From Labrenzia sp. PHM005 (GTDB taxonomy: Bacteria; Pseudomonadota; Alphaproteobacteria; Rhizobiales; Stappiaceae): a stretch of 64,000 nt of DNA. Under the pieces are notes generated by a model that did not search any database, was not told where the DNA came from, and was given only the letters and a program-made list of their open reading frames with translations. A program made the position numbers and the translations under genes. Shown piece after piece: positions 62,473-64,000 of this stretch (positions are counted from its first letter, which is position 1; every line of letters begins with the position of its first letter). The stretch covers positions 2,103,001 to 2,167,000 of the forward strand of contig NZ_CP041191.1 in NCBI RefSeq assembly GCF_006517275.1, written 5' to 3'.

Positions 62473-63351
62473 ATGTTTGAACCCGCGCATAGCTGTATTC
62501 TCGCTGTAGATGGCGGCGGCACTCGGTGCCGTCTGGCGTTGGTGTCAGGAGCTGGCAACATGCGGGTGGAGGTCGGGGCGGCGAACGTGACGACCGATAT
62601 TGAGGCGGCTGTTCACGAGATCAATTTGGGACTGTCGAGCTTGTCTGGAAAGGCTGGCCTTGCTTTGGAAGATCTCGGCAAAATGCCGGCCTACCTTGGA
62701 TTGGCAGGGTTTCATGCCGAAAAAAATCTGGCGCGTCTCAACGAAGGGCTGCCGCTTCGTTTCATGAAAGTCGAAGATGATCGCCCTGCTGCGCTACAGG
62801 GTGCTCTCGGTGCGAGGAACGGGGCGCTGATTCACAGCGGGACCGGGTCGTTTTTCGGAGTTCAAGTAGGCGGTAAAAAGAAATTCTCTGGCGGTTGGGG
62901 GGCAATCCTGGGTGATTGTGGTTCAGCAGCTTGGTTTGGCAAAAGTGCCTTGGCTTTGGTTCTTGATGCAGAAGATGGACTTCTGGAAAAAACCACTCTT
63001 ACTCAAGCTTTGCTCGTCCGTTTTAAAACTCCTTCTGGAATACTGGAGTTCGCAAACAACGCGAGGCCTGCAGATTTTGGCGAGCTGGCGCCGATTGTTC
63101 TTGATGTTCCCAATGACCCTGTCGCACAAATTCTCGTCCAGAGAGCGGCAAGTCACTTTGAGCGAAATCTGCGTGCAATTGGCTGGTCGGCGGATTTGCC
63201 TGTGTGTTTGACCGGCGGTTTAGCGCCGCATCTGGCACCGTATCTCACAGCAGATGTTCAAAGCAATTTATCGGCCGTCACTGGAACGCCGCTTGATGGA
63301 GCTGTTTCCCTGGCCCGAATGTTTGCAGAGGAGGTGCAGGTCTCATGCTGA
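62473..63351 (+). CDS. BadF/BadG/BcrA-family sugar kinase (N-acetylglucosamine kinase-like)
   Basis: A 292-residue ASKHA-fold kinase: phosphate-1 motif CILAVDGGGTRCRLALV, the LIHSGTGSFFGVQVGG segment, SGGWGAILGDCGSAAWFGKSAL and VCLTGGLAPHL adenosine motif. Family members phosphorylate N-acetylglucosamine or glucosamine. Opposite a MurQ-like etherase it could make MurNAc-6-phosphate or GlcNAc-6-phosphate, taking the place of AnmK or a PTS. Its stop overlaps the start of the regulator gene by seven bases. Confidence 0.85.
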   Translation: MFEPAHSCILAVDGGGTRCRLALVSGAGNMRVEVGAANVTTDIEAAVHEINLGLSSLSGKAGLALEDLGKMPAYLGLAGFHAEKNLARLNEGLPLRFMKVEDDRPAALQGALGARNGALIHSGTGSFFGVQVGGKKKFSGGWGAILGDCGSAAWFGKSALALVLDAEDGLLEKTTLTQALLVRFKTPSGILEFANNARPADFGELAPIVLDVPNDPVAQILVQRAASHFERNLRAIGWSADLPVCLTGGLAPHLAPYLTADVQSNLSAVTGTPLDGAVSLARMFAEEVQVSC

Positions 63352-64000
63352 GTGATTTCCTTGTCCCTGACCATTGGTTCACGCAAAGCGCAGGCCCGAG
63401 ATACGTGCAGCTCCGCCAGCGGCTGGAAGAGGCGATTGAAACAGGCCTTCTTCCGGCAAATAGTTCTTTGCCGCCTGAACGCGAAATTGCTGATATTACG
63501 GGGTTTTCCCGGGTTACTGTCCGCAAGGCTATCCAGGAGATGGTCAAGGATGGCGCGATCGAGCAGCGCCAGGGCTCAGGGTCCTTTGTCCGGGAGGCGC
63601 CGCCGCGGGTGGAGCAATCCCTGTCGCACCTTACTTCCTTTACCGAAGACATGGCCAATCGTGGCATGGAAACGAGTTCCCGGTGGTTGGAGCGCGGAGT
63701 GTTCATGCCAACCCAGGATGAAATCAGGACGCTGTCTCTTTCGCATGAAGACCAAGTGGCACGCATCTATCGATTGCGCGAAGCCGGCGGTCAACCAATG
63801 GCACTGGAACGTGCTGCTTTGCCGCTTGATATCCTTCCCAACCCGCTTGAGGTTGTAACCTCTCTCTACGAGGTGCTCGCAAAACACGGTCACCGGCCGG
63901 TCCGAGCAACACAGAAGATTGCGGCAATCAATCTGGAGCCAGTCGAAGCACATTTGCTCGGTGTTCCTGAAGGGACTGCAGGTTTGAAGATCCAGCGGAT
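63345..64000 (+). CDS. GntR/HutC-family regulator with UTRA domain (truncated by window edge)
   Basis: ATG 63345, with GAGGAGG about ten bases upstream, opens a frame that runs uninterrupted off the right edge (218 codons seen). Residues about 17-80 form a GntR winged helix: PRYVQLRQRLEEAIETGLLP, LPPEREIADITGFSRVTVRK, QGSGSFV. From about residue 95 a UTRA ligand domain begins (SFTEDMANRGMETSSRWLE, ARIYRLREAGGQPMALERA). UTRA regulators of amino-sugar genes usually sense the phosphorylated sugar. It is co-transcribed with the kinase and is the likely binder of the two GGTATT operators. Confidence 0.87.
   Translation, partial: MLSDFLVPDHWFTQSAGPRYVQLRQRLEEAIETGLLPANSSLPPEREIADITGFSRVTVRKAIQEMVKDGAIEQRQGSGSFVREAPPRVEQSLSHLTSFTEDMANRGMETSSRWLERGVFMPTQDEIRTLSLSHEDQVARIYRLREAGGQPMALERAALPLDILPNPLEVVTSLYEVLAKHGHRPVRATQKIAAINLEPVEAHLLGVPEGTAGLKIQR

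Noticed and set aside
63352..63858. 168-codon plus-strand frame near the right edge
   Set aside because: It is frame-shifted relative to the GntR/UTRA gene starting at 63345, which has clear helix-turn-helix and UTRA motifs.

Overview
The window reads like the chromosome of a marine, heterotrophic alphaproteobacterium. The evidence is the mixture of a tauR-xsc / tpa-tauABC taurine pathway, TRAP and CUT1 sugar ABC operons, dimethylglycine-dehydrogenase-like fusions, a MocR regulator and moderately high GC. A Stappiaceae-type organism (Labrenzia/Roseibium) would fit best, but that is an inference from gene content and not a database result. Genes are dense and I see no tRNA, rRNA, IS element, prophage or CRISPR array.

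Layout. 1-1.6 kb: flagellin-type C-terminal fragment, 1-Cys peroxiredoxin and a CBS-domain protein. 1.7-9.2 kb: complete Na+-translocating NADH:quinone oxidoreductase operon nqrABCDEF, with its maturation genes nqrM and apbE divergent from it and a 58-residue two-helix membrane protein beside nqrM. 9.6-13.3 kb: a 1034-residue subtilase with DUF5648-like and PPC repeats, and a small exported protein. 13.4-18.0 kb: tauR, xsc, ackA. 18.1-25.2 kb: XRE-cupin regulator, two FAD/GcvT demethylase fusions and an MttB-type methyltransferase, apparently one operon. 25.3-30.2 kb: tpa divergent from tauABC. 30.2-39.1 kb: four-carbon acid-sugar catabolism (isopropylmalate-dehydrogenase-like enzyme, OtnC-like, OtnK-like, lactonase-like MBL enzyme, ABM monooxygenase) with a TRAP transporter, divergent from an oxidoreductase and a GntR/FCD regulator. 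39.1-54.8 kb: an exopolysaccharide locus in two divergent arms (two flippases, polymerase, Wzz/Wzc-like protein, GT26, GT4, GH5, two FemAB/BioF2-like acyltransferases, an ATP-grasp ligase, a GINT1-like protein). 54.9-56.1 kb: GAF-GGDEF protein. 56.3-64 kb: amino-sugar operon (MurQ-like etherase, CUT1 ABC transporter, oxidoreductase, ATPase) divergent from a BadF-type sugar kinase and a GntR/UTRA regulator that runs off the right edge.

How the parts work together. TauABC imports taurine, Tpa makes sulfoacetaldehyde, Xsc cleaves it to sulfite and acetyl phosphate, and AckA can convert acetyl phosphate to acetate and ATP. The demethylation operon lies exactly between the two halves of this pathway, which suggests that the locus handles N-methylated taurines (for example taurine betaine) by stripping methyl groups before deamination. 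This is the most interesting hypothesis here. Repeated operator-like motifs sit at the tpa/tauA, xsc, XRE-cupin, GntR/FCD and murQ/kinase control regions. The three transporter operons that encode a binding protein each carry a strong stem-loop just after the binding-protein gene.
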